Made by a program: the position numbers and the translations under genes. The notes below the pieces were generated by a model that was not told the origin of the DNA, did not search any database, and was given only the letters and a program-made list of their open reading frames with translations. DNA of 64,000 nt, taken from positions 5,349,132 to 5,413,131 of the forward strand of contig JAJEKV010000011.1 in assembly GCA_021234155.1 (NCBI GenBank), read 5' to 3'. This document shows, piece by piece, positions 12,685-25,478 of this stretch (position 1 is the stretch's first letter; every line of letters starts with the position of its first letter). This stretch comes from Isoetes taiwanensis. Taxonomy: Eukaryota; Streptophyta; Lycopodiopsida; Isoetales; Isoetaceae.

Positions 12685-13396
12685 CGGTGTTTGCTCCCGC
12701 TGAAAGGTCGGGAGGCGATAATTCAGTTTGCCGCGGTATGTGAATAAGGTCAAGAATGGATGTAGATCGTCACCCGCAGGATTGCATTGCGGGCTAGTGA
12801 AGAAGGAGGTCGGTATAGTGATGCGGTAAATTGGCTTTGCAAAATGGAATCTTCATATCGAGGAATTAGGTGACTCAAAGCAGAAATAAGGGATAAGGTG
12901 ACCTAAAAGTTCTAGAGAGATTATGGCATACGCCCGCAGGTAAAGATGTCGTTCTATCAGCAATACATAAACCCCTCTTGCGTGGAAGCTAAGTATCACG
13001 CCGCTGAACATGTCTATTTATCATAGACATATGCTTGCGAGGCTTAGGCTCAGCTCGCATCATCTTAAAATTGAGACTTTGAGATGGACAAAAGTTCCCA
13101 GGGAGTTGCGTATATGTGGAATGTGCTCTACAACTGACATAGAAGATGAGATACACACTTTTTTGTATTGTTCTTGCTATGCAGATATTCGGCACATACA
13201 TGGTATATCTTCTACCTCGCTCTATGAATTATTTGAGCTTCCAACAAGGCAGGTGGCACAATATGTGCATGATGTACTAAATAAAAGGGACGCTTGCTCT
13301 AGGACATTGAAAGAGGCTTCAGTTAGATTAAGTGAGAGTGAAGAGATGGATGATAGTGATACTGAGATGATTGATGATATAGACGATCTATATTGA
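12685..13396 (+). pseudogene. LINE1 ORF2, C-terminal region with Cys/His motif
   Basis: The segment 12685-13009 is heavily frameshifted relative to LINE3. From 13010 a 128-residue frame contains RLRLSSHHLKIE and then CGMCSTTDIEDEIHTFLYC. This C-x2-C-x(n)-H-x4-C motif resembles the C-terminal zinc-knuckle-like motif of many APE-type LINEs, where it helps bind the RNA or the target. The protein ends in a Ser/Asp/Glu-rich tail, as in LINE2-4. Confidence 0.8.
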
Positions 13397-13451
13397 TACA
13401 TACAGATCGTGCTTTTGTTATAATCTGATGTACATTTTTTTGCAGTCTTAT

Positions 13452-13502
13452 GGGCCTGATAGGTCTACACAAGACGTAATAACATTTCATTTCATTTCAT
13501 TT
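13452..13502 (+). other. LINE1 3' end: hairpin, GACGTAA and (ATTTC)n tail
   Basis: GGGCCT-GAT-AGGTCT (13452-13466) sits inside an outer pair GTCTT (upstream) and AAGAC (13471-13475). GACGTAATAAC follows, then about four ATTTC units that pass into CT repeats. The same layout ends LINE2, LINE3 and LINE4. Its likely role is as the RT recognition structure for target-primed reverse transcription, which is inference. Confidence 0.75.
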
Positions 13503-13522
13503 CTCTCTCTCTCTCTCTCTCA
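13503..13522 (+). repeat. (CT)n, 3' side of LINE1
   Basis: A short CT run follows the LINE tail directly and leads into the R module. It is the downstream remainder of the tract split by LINE1. Confidence 0.9.
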
Positions 13523-13844
13523 CTCGTCTGGGCACGTTATCAAAGAAGTCGACCACGTTTTGGCAGGCTTTCCTACCAGTGCTCCTCCGGGAGGGCAAAT
13601 GCCAATGCCTCCCTTGCCGGAACCCGGTTTCCCTATCCGACCGTTGAATTCTCCATTCAGGTAACTTGCTTCGAGCAGGCTCAAAAAAATTCAAGATCTG
13701 TCCGGGAGAACATATCCCTCCGCAAAGTGTCATGCAGTCGACCGTGTAGAAACCCAAGTGTTTTGTCGTTCGGGCAGTACAAAGGCTCCGGAATGGAGAT
13801 TTGACTTTGCCATGTCGTCCGAAACAACGAAATTACCCTAGGGA
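13523..13844 (+). repeat. R module, copy 1
   Basis: A ~320-bp repeat running from CGTTATCAAAGAAGTCGACC to CCCTAGGGACCA. It occurs seven times in the window: 13523, 22114, 30758, about 31919 and about 32716 in direct orientation, and about 34418 and 35218 inverted. No coding function is recognised. In units A and B it leads directly into the next tandem unit, so the unit junctions lie at its end. Confidence 0.88.
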
Positions 13845-13986
13845 CCATTGTTGGTACAGATTTTGACTGATGTACAAATTCAAATGTTATGAATATATGT
13901 ATCAAAGTTTTTGTTCATTGCACTTGAGTACTCTATTCTTACTGTCTTTCTTATTGGTACAATTATGAGTGTGTATACATAATTAA

Positions 13987-14290
13987 GTGATCTTCATTTG
14001 CTTTGTAGATGAATGGACTGAAACACAAAAGACTATTAAGAAACTAAGAGATAGAGTTCTGCTGCACCCAGAGGTAATACAAACCAACACAAGCTGCAAG
14101 TACATAGGGTTGGGGACCGATTATCGCCTCTATACTGCTGTTCCTGAACTTTGGGAAAAGGTTGAGCAAATTGAAAATTATGAGGAACGAGCAACCATGA
14201 AAGGTATATTGGCGACAAATCACTTGTTGCACAACCCTTGGGGAAGGCACGTGTCTGGAAGATGCGAGGCTATGTAGGATGGAAAGGTTT
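13987..14290 (+). pseudogene. unrecognised exon-like fragment (unit B)
   Basis: Best-preserved copy of the plus-strand coding-like segment. It reads DEWTETQKTIKKLRDRVL, then CKYIGLGTDYRLYTAVPELW, then EQIENYEERATMKGILAT, in one 96-residue frame after an acceptor-like TTTGTAG. The family is not recognised. A stop falls near 14275. Confidence 0.4.
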
Positions 14291-14619
14291 GCCGCTGGCA
14301 CGTGCTATAGAAACCGCATGGACTTTGCTTTAGAGGATATCTCTTGACCTCTCGGCGGCTGGAAGACATGATGCAATAGTCATAAGATATCGGGCTCCTA
14401 CCGACATTTTGAAGCTTGGTCATGAATTATGAGCCATGCTCATTTTGGGTGTGTTATATTTATGTCCACAATATAAATAAATCAACCATTTGTACATGAA
14501 AACCTGTCCATTTCTTATCTTTGCCATGACTGAAACCATTTTAGTGTTTATGCAATTCAACTTTCTTGTGTTCAATTCTAATCAACTTACACTTAACAAA
14601 TTTTTATAAGATTTTGGAA

Positions 14620-14682
14620 TGTACAACGGATGTACATAAGATGTACATCTGTTGTACATCTTATGTACATTGATGTACATAA
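14620..14682. repeat. TGTACAT array, left (unit B)
   Basis: Same array as at 2996-3057, beyond the C-terminal end of the minus-strand transposase-like gene. Confidence 0.6.
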
Positions 14683-14758
14683 TGCACTTCTGAAGTAGTC
14701 AGTTCTTCAGTTCTTATAACAAAGTATTACAATATTTGGGGAAAGTACTACGGTCGAC

Positions 14759-16640
14759 TTAGTCCATGTCATCTACAATTTTTGGAAGTTGTGATAACAA
14801 TGTCTCATGGACTTCATCGGCAAGTGAAATCTTTGGCTTGCCCCTTCAGCTTGTGTTTTACTTTCTTGAATGGGATTCGAACCCCAATCACGCATTCTCG
14901 CGGTACCAAAACATTCTTAGTAGGAAGCGGTTTATACTTATTGTGGCAGCACGGGATTAGTTCATAATATTGTCCTTCAATGACACTAGTGCCAAGCAGA
15001 GTATTCATTTCCATAGTCATCAATTGAATCTTCTTCCAATGCATGCTTTTCCACGGTGCACATGAGAACATAGTATGAAACACCTTCCACATTGTGCAGT
15101 CTTTGCAAAAGACACAAATACATTCAAAGCTTATTCTGATTGTCATCTAAACCGGCCTCGTCCTCTGCATACAAAACTTCCACATCATTTTCAGCTTCAA
15201 CACGAGAGGCAATATGATCGTGGGCTCCAAACTTTTTTAGAGACCATTCTCCACAATGTTTAATGTTCTCACAATTCAACCAATTGAAGTTAATGCAAGC
15301 ATCACAAAAGCACGAGTGGTCGGTGCATAGCAACTTTGTTGGATCTATTTGGGTTTATAGTTGACACGAGAATGTATCTGCTGAGTACCGGGTAAAGTCT
15401 TGCAATTGAATGCTTCTGGCTGCTTTGTTCACATCTGTTTTCCAACCTCCCAAAACACCCTTTCACAATCCGATTCCTTGGCCCTTAAAACTGCACAATT
15501 TGTTTTACGCTTTTTATCAGCGGCATGCCATTTTGTTTTCTCTGCTCGCTCTCAAGCCACAACTTTGCTATACCAGCCTCGCCATCATGTGTGCCTTTCC
15601 CATGGCGGATCCAAAGAAATTCCATATCTTTCGAATTTTATTTTCAACATGGTATCTGATTCCATACCATGCGTCTTGATTTGAATTGAGATGCACAACC
15701 ATCCGACACCACACATAATGAAGGTTTATGTGTCCACCTCCATTATTCTTAAGCCACCCCAAATGTAATTTAAAACCATGTTGCACAAAATGAGTGTCAT
15801 GCTTCTGTCATCCGAAACATAGAAATGCACCTTTTTTTTTAAGCTTACCTTCTATTTTCATCATTGAAATATGGACCAAAATACTAATTTGATCAGGATT
15901 CCAATGCTCGGATTGCACTTCGTCCCTGGTTTCAATGTGTAGCTCTCTGCAAAGTCAACAACGGACAACACACTATTATCAGGGAGTTTCTCAACATATC
16001 TTTTAAAGCTGTTTGCTTTCGCCCGGTGTCTTTGTAAAGTTATGATCGTAAACTTAGCAAGCTGATTTTTCATGTTCTTTAACAAAGCGGATGCTTTGTC
16101 ATTACGATCAACTAATCTAAGCCTTACGGATGTACCTTTTTGGATGGCTCATTGACATATGCATATACTTGCCGGTCCACATTCTGAATTCCATCTTCCT
16201 CGTTTGGACGGATGTCTAATTTCTTTCCACATTCATCACACTTCACTCCACATTCATCACATTAAGCCTTTGATGCATTTTAGTTTATGCCATTCATCCG
16301 TCACATATTTTCATAAACCTGTTGACCTCCACAAGATACTAACATTATCAAAAGTTTTCTTGTTTGCTTGACATACTCCATTGTTTTCTTTGGGATGCCG
16401 CGGACACTGGCCCGCAAGTGCAATTAACATGTAGGGATCTCCTCATATCATTGAAGGCCTTTACATACAGGTCGCTTGCTCATGTTTGACACAACAACAT
16501 GTGTTTCTCTCCTTCAATTTCCTTATGCAATCAGGTTTGGATACTTTCGGCTGGTCGGCGAATTTTGGTATCGGGATTACGATATACAAGCTGTTGATAA
16601 AGCTCGGTCGCAATAACAAAAGCATTAAAGACCATGTTAG
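14759..16640 (-). pseudogene. decayed DDE-like transposase gene (unit B)
   Basis: Same gene as 3138-5010. This copy best shows KRYVEKLPDNSVLSVVDFAE (about 15960-16020), the first conserved acidic block. KIRKIWNFFGS is at about 15620. The 110-residue frame at 14814-15146 is the C-terminal region. The WSDGC block is frameshifted here (CRMVVHLNSNQ in place of SDGCASQF). The pseudogene starts near 16640 and stops near 14759. At least five frame changes are visible. Confidence 0.55.
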
Positions 16641-16689
16641 CAAAATGATGTCGGCAACCGGATGCCAAAAGAGTATTGAACTATACTAT

Positions 16690-16928
16690 TGTACAATTAA
16701 TGTATGTTCTATGTACATAAAATGTCCATCCAACAGTTCAGCGATGCATTCTTGTACATCTAATGTACATCTAATGTCTAAAGCGGTACATCTAATGTAC
16801 GACCAACAGTTCCACTTGAACATCCAATGTACATCAATGTACATCCAATGTACATCAATGTACATCTAATTAATGTTCCAATATTAGTACATCACATTAA
16901 TGTTACAATATTAGTACAACTAATGTAC
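16690..16928. repeat. TGTACAT array, right (unit B)
   Basis: Array of TGTACAT/ATGTACATC motifs upstream of the minus-strand transposase-like gene, shorter than in copy A. Confidence 0.6.
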
Positions 16929-19900
16929 ATATGTCTCCTGCTGACCCCAATTTTTGGTCCACAGTTGTTTTTAGTTATGCGGAAGTGTTGTTTTATGCCA
17001 AAAACAACACCAAAATGGCCTTAAAAGTCCACGTGGCCCGTTTATCCGATTTTGCACAAAGAGGCGGTGGTTTTTGGCAAAAACATCCCAATCGTGGTTT
17101 TTGGCGGCTTTTTTTTTTTTTTTTGTCAGCGTGTCCTTTTTTCACTATTGTTTTCACGAACTTTTGTCAACATGTGGTTTTTCTTGACTGTTGTTTTTGG
17201 AGGAGCCACCCGTTGTTTGTCTTTCAAAAAACACATGTAGGTTTGAATATTAATACGTGGAAAACTGAAAAAAAAATAGTTTTTTTTTCCTTTTCAATGT
17301 GTGTTGTTTTGTTTTCTCCACTTGTAGTTCTTTAAGTTAACATTGTTTTCACAAAAGAAAATACGTAATATCTAAGAAATCCACATGTATTGTTTTAGAA
17401 TAATTGTTGTTTTCAAATGTTGTTTTACTACGACAATATGTAGTTATTAGATATATATCATTTTTTTCTATATGTATTATATTTTTTCTTTACATGTTGG
17501 TTTTAAAAGTTATCATTGTTTTCTTAAAAAACAATACGTAGTTTTAAAGAAATCCACATATAGGGTTTAAAAAAATTGTTATTTTCAATCGTTGTTTTCC
17601 TTGATTTGATATGTAGCTATTAAGAAGTAGACACGTCGTTTCTTAATGTAGTTGTTGTCTCAATGAAATAAAATATATGTGGCTTTTATTTAAATTTAGA
17701 GAAACAACCCGTTTGGTCCACTCTGGAACATCTGTGTAACCAATCAAATATTGACACGTGGCACTCAATTTTTCAAAAAAAAAAGCCTCAACTCTAGACT
17801 AGTAATATCATGTTTTAGTGATCTTTTTTAATTTAAAATAAGAAAGCCTTTGGGAATCGAACCCAAACAAAGCCATAAGGCAATCCAAATACCAACATTA
17901 AATTAAAACATTGAATATTCAATGATTACATTCAAAACATTACAAAACATTAAAGTAATGGTTAAGATTCAAAACAATTAAATTTATTGTTTAAGGTTCA
18001 AAGCATGAAGTCGAGCAAGAACTACCCTGACACATAAATGACATAACATAGTATGGAGAGTCAAATTAAAGCTAAATAACTGGCTATAGGAACTAGGGAG
18101 ATGGGAAGAGGGAGAAAGAAAGATCAACAAAAGATATAGATATAAATCAAAAGCAAGAAATGCAGACGAAAAGAAATAGAGGTAAAAATCCCTTACCAAA
18201 GCCTGAACTATAGCAAAAACCTCTGCAATAAAAGGCTGCAAGAATAGAGATCTATAATATAATTCCGAAGACTAAAGTTCATCATTTCTTACTCTGCTTG
18301 AAAACAGCAACATTTGATATGATACCCGGCCTTGCAGAAGGCTAAAGTTCATATTTCCTAAACATAAAGGAAACCAAGGTGAAGATGAGCAAATAATTTC
18401 AAGCTTGCAAATGCGGTTTTCATACTTTGCCTGCTTAAAAACAGCAACATCTAATATTCTTCTGGATCGTCCCATACAAAGATTTTAAATCCGTGGAGGA
18501 ATAAACCTCTGGCCATTGCTACCATTCAGAGGAACCCTGTAAATAAAAATGTTGGTCAAAAGTAAGATTCTTTACCTTAGCCATGTTTTTGCTCTCCATA
18601 GCTTTGACTCGTCCATAAATGTCACTGGTGGCTGTTGTATTGTCGGACAGTTAGAAGAAGATACAAACTAAAAAACATCCGACAAGCTGCATGTATAGCA
18701 CCAAAATTACCTGTTTTAGGGGCTTCAGAAGTCGAATTCAAGACTGGGCCATTACCCTGTATTTTGCAAACAAGATATCAGCGATAAGGCTCACTTGGAT
18801 GAAAAGACGAAAGCACCTACAGGATCTTACCTGCCACCAGTTTCATGCTACAGCTGGATCCTAGAAGCAATGCCTTCAAACACGGCAAAAGGGCGTCTTA
18901 GAACTCGGCTGGACAAGGAAAATAACGGATCAATGTTCCCTTGGCTTGGGTTCAAGAGCGCTGCCGGATTTGCGTCGCCCACCGTAACTAGAGAACAAAA
19001 GCAAGAACAGAATGTTGAACAGTAGAGAACAAAAGCAAGAACAGAATGTTGAACAGGAAAAAGCTTTTCATAAGAGCAAATAATATAAACTTAACTCAGA
19101 CTTATCCGAAGCAGATGATCATCGCTCCTGATTTCGTAGAATAAAGGGGGAAAGATCAAGGCAGCTGGGGCTTACTGGCAACAAAAAAGCTGCCATAGCC
19201 AATGGCCGAAATCCTTCCGATTGCCATAGCCATACGAATCCTTCCAACAGAAAAGCTGCCATAGCCATAGCTGGACAGATCTCTGTTCCGTCCAAGGGCA
19301 AAAACAAGGGCGGGAAAACTCAGCCTTCAATCTGATCATGGCTCCTATCACGCATATGCTGAAGCTCATCTTGGAGGGGCCGCATGTTCTTGCTTCTGCT
19401 GCAATCATCCAGATTCAAATTTTAGCATTGCTTGGCAGCTCGGCCTTCTGTTTGGATAGTCTTCACGATCGCCAGCGCCACAGCAAGCCGCTTCCTTGCC
19501 TCCTCCCTCTCGGCCATTGATTAGGGTTAGAACGATGGCGGATCTTTGCATTACAAGCTATTTTTGCAAGGCCGAAACTCAAAAAATGTTTGGTCGTAGA
19601 ATAAAGGGGGGAAAATTTCGCAGTTGGGGCTTACTGGCAACAGAAAAGTTTCCATAGCCATAAGAAGCTGGGCGCAGATTCACAAGGGCAACAGAAAAGC
19701 TGCCATAGCCATACGAAGCTGCCACAAGGGCGCAGATTCACAAGGCCGAAATCCTTCTGATTGCTATAGCCATACGAAGTTGGGCGGGGAAACTAGGGGG
19801 GAAAACTCATTCTAAGCCTTCAATCTGTGCCGTTGATCTCGGCTCTCAATCTCAACCATTAAGTTTCAGAGCCAATAAGAGCATAGGATGTGGATCAAGA

Positions 19901-20445
19901 ACTCTACCGTTCATTTTGGTCATTGAATAAAATACAGTTTACCACGCGTGCATAAAAAATATATTTGATTAATGGGAGTTGTTTTTATTCTAAGGAAAAT
20001 AGAGACCCCCTATTAGTTTTTCTTATTTTTTTTATTATTATTTTTAGCAGGTCCAGGGTGCAAGATTTTATGGAATTCTAAGGCATCCACATTGCCTGCC
20101 TTGTCACTTGATATTGTTTCCAACCATTGGATCTGTAAAACTTTGCATCAACTGTCCACGAAATTACAAAAGCCATGAAATTAGCCTCCCAGTCTCCTTC
20201 AACCATGGCTCTCCAGTATCATTGCACAATCGATCCATGTTTTATGTTGTGCAAACTAAGAAGAATGAATTTTGGCATGAGAAACTTTGGTAGAGGGCAA
20301 AGAAGGCACGACTGAGCTTCAGTCTATTATATTCCAACAACCTTATGCCTCATCCAAAAGCAATGCAATTGTATAGGCATGCATGCATAGTGTTCTGTTT
20401 GCATTGCAGGCATTTTTCTAAAGAAGGTGGAGGCGACAGAGCGCT
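16929..20445. other. AT-rich non-coding stretch (unit B)
   Basis: Counterpart of 5301-8820. No gene is supported. It holds ~175-bp AT-rich repeats (17320-17650), two diverged ~430-bp segments marked by GCCATAGCCATA (19137-19840), and an isolated tRNA T-arm-like string GGGAATCGAACCC near 17853 with no tRNA around it. Confidence 0.6.
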
Positions 20446-21660
20446 CGCGTGGCATGTTTGAGCCACCTTGGCATGTTGGAGCCTAGATGGCATGTTGGAG
20501 CCCACGTGGCATGTTTGAGCCACCTTGGCATGTTTGAGCCTAGGTGGCACGTTAGAGCCACGGTGGCATGTTGGAGCCTAGGTGGCATGTTTGAGCCAAC
20601 TTGGCATATTTAAGCCTAGGTGGCATGTTGTGAGTCACCTTGGCATGTTGGAGCCTAGGTGGCATGGTGGAGCCCACGTGGCATGTTGGAGCCACCTTGG
20701 CATGTTGGAGCCTAGGTGGCATGTTTGAGCCCACCTTGGCATGTTTGAGCCACCTTGGCATGTTTGAGCCTAGGTGGCATGTTGGAGCCTAGGTGGCATG
20801 TTTGAGCCACCTTGGCATGTTTGAGCCTAGGTGGCATGTTGGAGCCCCCTTGGCATGTTGGAGCCTAAGTGAGCCTGCATGGCATGTTTGAGCCACCTAG
20901 GAATGTTGGAGCCCACATGGCATATTTGAGCCACCTTGGCAAGTTGGAGCATAGGTGGCATGTTGGAGCCCACGTGGCATGTTTGAGCACGTTGGAGCCT
21001 GGGTGGCATGTTTGAGCCATTTTGTCATGCTGGCGCCTAGGTGGCATGTTGGAGCCACCTTGGCATGTTTGAGCCTAGGTGGCATGTTAGAGCCACCTTG
21101 GCATGTTGGAGCCCACCTTGGCATGTTGGAGCCCACGTGGCATGTTGGAGCCCACGTGGCATGTTGGAGCCCACGTGGCATGTTTGAGCCACCTTGGCAT
21201 GTTGGAGCCTAGGTGGCATGTTGAAGCCCATGTGGCATGTTTGAGCCACCTTGTCATGTTGGAGCCTAGGTGGCATGTTTGAGCCACCTTGGCATGTTGG
21301 AGCCTAGGTGGCATGTTTGAGCCACCTTGGCATGTTTGAGCCTAGGTGGCATGTTAGAGCCACGGTGGCATATTGGAGCCTAGATGGCATGGTTGAGCCA
21401 ACTTGGCATATTTAAGCCTAGGTGGCATGTTGTGAGACACCTTGTCATGTTGGAGCCTAGGTGGCATGGTGGAGCCCACGTGGCATGTGTGCGCCACGTT
21501 GGCATATTGGAGCACGCATGGCATGTTAAAGCCCGTGTGGCATGTTGGAGCCACCTTGGTGGCATGATTGAGCCACCTTGTGTATGTTTGAGCCACCTTG
21601 GTGGCATGTTTGAGCCACCTTGGCATGTTTGAGCCTAGGTGGCATGTTTGAGCCAAGTGG
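20446..21660 (+). repeat. 19-bp minisatellite array (unit B)
   Basis: Same monomers as at 8821-9993. It is cleaner, with fewer indels. Several monomers contain CCCACGTGGC, a G-box-like core. Confidence 0.92.
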
Positions 21661-21983
21661 ACAGAAAATTTGTCCATTGCACATCCCTATGGCAAACACT
21701 CAAATGATGATATCTTGAGTGTTTTTTAACATTTCTGGCTAATATTTGAAATGACTATCAGGGGACTTGTAGGAACATGTGGAAAGAAATTTGGCTTGAT
21801 TTGGAACTAAGGTGATGGAGAGAAATTGGATATATTTTTCTCTCAATGGTATGAAAAAAACCAACAAATAATTTTTGAATCCTGATTTCTATAAGGTTTT
21901 ATTGTGTGTTTTCAACTCACGCAAGTCTAAATGGAACACGAGATCATGTGCATATGCTCAAAAAATGGATTTGAGGCATAAAA

Positions 21984-22427
<444 letters not shown>

Positions 22428-22564
22428 CCATTGTTGGTACAGATTTTGAGTGATGTACAAATTCAAATGTTATGAATATATGTATCAAAGTTTTTGTTCA
22501 TTGCACTTGAGTACTCTATTCTTACTGTCTTTCTTATTGGTACAATTATGAGTGTGTATACATA

Positions 22565-22880
22565 ATTAAGTGATCTTCATTTGCTTTGTAGATGAATGGA
22601 TTTGAAACACAAAAGACTATTAAGAAACTAAGAGATAGAGTTCTCTTTGCACCCAGAGGTAATACAAACCAACACAAGCCGCAAGTACATAGGGTTGGGG
22701 ACCGATTATCGCCTCTATCTTGCTTTGTTCTGAACTTTGGGAAAAGGTTGAGCAAATTGAAAATTATGAGGAACGAGCAACCATGAAAGGTATATTGGCA
22801 ACAAATCACTTGTTGCACAACCCTTGGGGAAGGCACGTGTCCCGGAAGATCTCGAGGCTATGTAGGATGGAAAGGTTTGC
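22565..22880 (+). pseudogene. unrecognised exon-like fragment (unit C)
   Basis: Third copy of the plus-strand fragment. Recognisable segments are TQKTIKKLRDRVL, ELWEKVEQIENYEERATMKG and HNPWGRHVS, but frame changes separate them. Confidence 0.35.
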
Positions 22881-23207
22881 CGGTGGCACGTGCTATAGAA
22901 ACCGCATGGACTATTGCTTTAGAGGATATCTCTTGACCTCTCGGCGGTGGAAGACATGATGCAATAGTCATAAGATATCGGGCTCCTCTTGACATTTTGA
23001 AGCTTGGTCATGAATTATGAGCCATGCTCATTTTTGGGTGTGTTATATTTATGTCCACAATATAAATAAATCAACCATTTGTACATGAAAACCTGTCCAT
23101 TTCTTATCTTTTGCCATGATGAAACCATTTTAGTGTTTATGCAATTCAACTTTCTTGTGTTCAATTCTAATCAACTTACACTTAACAAATTTTTATAAGA
23201 TTTTCGG

Positions 23208-23270
23208 AATGTACAACAGATGTACATAAGATGTACATCGTTGTACATCTTATGTACATTGATGTACATA
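23208..23270. repeat. TGTACAT array, left (unit C)
   Basis: Same short array as in units A and B, just past the stop side of the minus-strand transposase-like gene. Confidence 0.6.
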
Positions 23271-23344
23271 ATGCACTACAAGTAGTCCGGTTCTTGAGTT
23301 CTTATAACAAAGTATTACAATATTTCGGGAAAGTACTACGATCG

Positions 23345-25230
23345 ACTTAGTCCATGTCATCTACAATTCTTTGGAAGTTGTGATAACAATGTCTCATGGA
23401 CTTCATCGGCAAGTGAAATGTCAGTGCTTGCCCCTTTGACTTGTGTTTTACTTTCTTGAATGGGATTCGAACCCCAATCCGCATTCTGCAGGGTACCAAA
23501 ACATTCTTAGTAGGAAGCGGTTTATACTTATTGTGGCACTGGGATTAGTTCATAATATTGTCCTTCAATGACACTAGTGCCGCCAGAGTATTCATTTCCA
23601 TAGTCATCAATTGAATTTTCTTCCAATGCATGCTTTTCCCTGGTGCACATGAGAACATAGTATGAAACACCTTCCACATTGTGCAGTCTTTTGCGCAAAA
23701 GACACAAATACATCTCAAAGCAAATTTCACTGATTGTCATCTAAACCAGCCCTCGCCCCTCTGATACAAAACTTCCACATCATTTTCAGCTTCAACACGA
23801 GAGGCAATATGATCGTGGGCTCCAAACTTTTAGAGACCATTCTCCACAATGTTTAATGTTCTCACAATTCAACCAATTGAAGTTAATGCAAGCATCACAA
23901 AAGCACGAGAGTGGTGCATAGCAACTTTGTTGGATCTGCTTTGGGTTTATAGTTGACATGAAATGTATCTCTTTGAGTACCGGGTAAAGTCTTGCAATTG
24001 AATGCTTCTCGCCTGTTCACATCTGTTTTCCAACCTCCCAAAACACCCTTTCACAATCCGATTCCTTGGCCCTAAAAAAGCTGCACAAAATTTGTTTACT
24101 TTTTATCATCGGCATGCCATTTTGTTTTCTCTGCGCCGCTCTCAAGCCACAACTTTGCTATACCAGCCTCGCCATCATGTGTGCCTTTCCCATGGCGGAT
24201 CCAAAGAAATTCCATATCTTTCGAATTTTATTTTCAACATGGTATCTACTGATTCCATACCATGCACGCGTCTTGATTTGAATTGAGATGCACAACCATC
24301 CGACCACACATAATGAAGGTTTATGTGTCCACCTCCATTATTCTTAAGCCACCCCAAATGTAATTTAAAACCATGTTGCACAAAATGAGTGTCATGCTTC
24401 TGTCATCCCGAAACATAGAAATGCAATTTTTTTTTTTAAGCTTACCTTCTATTTTCATCATTGAAATATGGACCAAAATACTAATTTGATCGAGGATTCC
24501 AATGCTCGGATTGCACTTCGTCCCGGTTTCAATGTGTAGTTCTCTCGCAAAGTCAACAATGGACAACACACTATTATCAGGGAGTTTCTCAACACATCTT
24601 TTAAACTGTTTGCTCTCTGCCGATTGTCTTTGTAAAAGTTATGATCGTAAACTTAGCAAGCTGATTTTTCATGTTCTTTAACAAAGCAGATGCTTTGTCA
24701 TTTCGATCAACTAATCTAAGCCTTCCGGATGTACCTTTTTGGATGGCTCATTGACATATGCATATACTTGCGGTCCACATTGAATTCCATCTTCCTCGTT
24801 TTGGCCGGATGTCTAATTTCTTCACTCCACATTCATCACATTAGCCTTTGATGCATTTTAGTTTATGCCATTCATCCGTCACATATTTTCGCAAACTGTT
24901 GACCTCCACAAGATACTAACATTATCAAAAGTTTTCTTGTTTGCTTGACATACTCCATTGTTTTCTTTGGGATGCCATAGGACACTCTGCCGCAAGTGCA
25001 ATTAACATGTAGGGATCTCCTCATATCATTGAAGGCCTTTACTGTCAGACAGATCACGCTTGCTCATGTTTGACACAACAACATGTGTTTCTCTCCTTCA
25101 ATTTCCTTATGCAATCAGGTTTGGATACTCGAACTGTCGGTGAATTTTGGTATCAGGATTCTGATATACAAACTGTTGATAAAGCTCAGACTGCAATAAC
25201 AAAAGCATTAAAGACCATGTTAGCAAAATG
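23345..25230 (-). pseudogene. decayed DDE-like transposase gene (unit C)
   Basis: This copy keeps two blocks lost elsewhere: LSIVDFAREL with DQISILVHIS (about 24480-24570), and INLHYVWSDGCASQFKSR (about 24270-24330). Together with copy B it shows that the ancestral protein carried VDFAE and WSDGC in the expected order. The frame at 24872-25057 contains the Cys-rich N-terminal part. Frameshifts and stops make it non-functional as read. Confidence 0.58.
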
Positions 25231-25269
25231 ATGTCGGCAACCAGATGCCAAAAGAGTATTGAACTATAC

Positions 25270-25478
25270 TATTGTACAATTAATGTATGTTCTATGTACA
25301 TAAAATGTCCATCCAACAGTTCCACTGATCTGTTACTGTACATCTAATGTACATCTAATGTACAGCAGTACATCTAATGTACAGCCAACAGTTCCACTGA
25401 ACATCCAATGTACATCTAATTAATGTTCCAATATTAGTACATCACATTAATGTTACAATATTAGTACAACTAATGTAC
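25270..25478. repeat. TGTACAT array, right (unit C)
   Basis: Shortest of the three right-hand arrays. Several decamers present in unit A are missing, consistent with loss by slippage or unequal exchange. Confidence 0.55.

Noticed and set aside
14868-14890. tRNA gene suggested by GGGATTCGAACCCC (also 23466), and GGGAATCGAACCC at 17853 and 26408
   Set aside because: Only a T-arm-like string is present. I found no matching acceptor, D-arm or anticodon arm at the right spacing. At most an old tRNA-derived trace.
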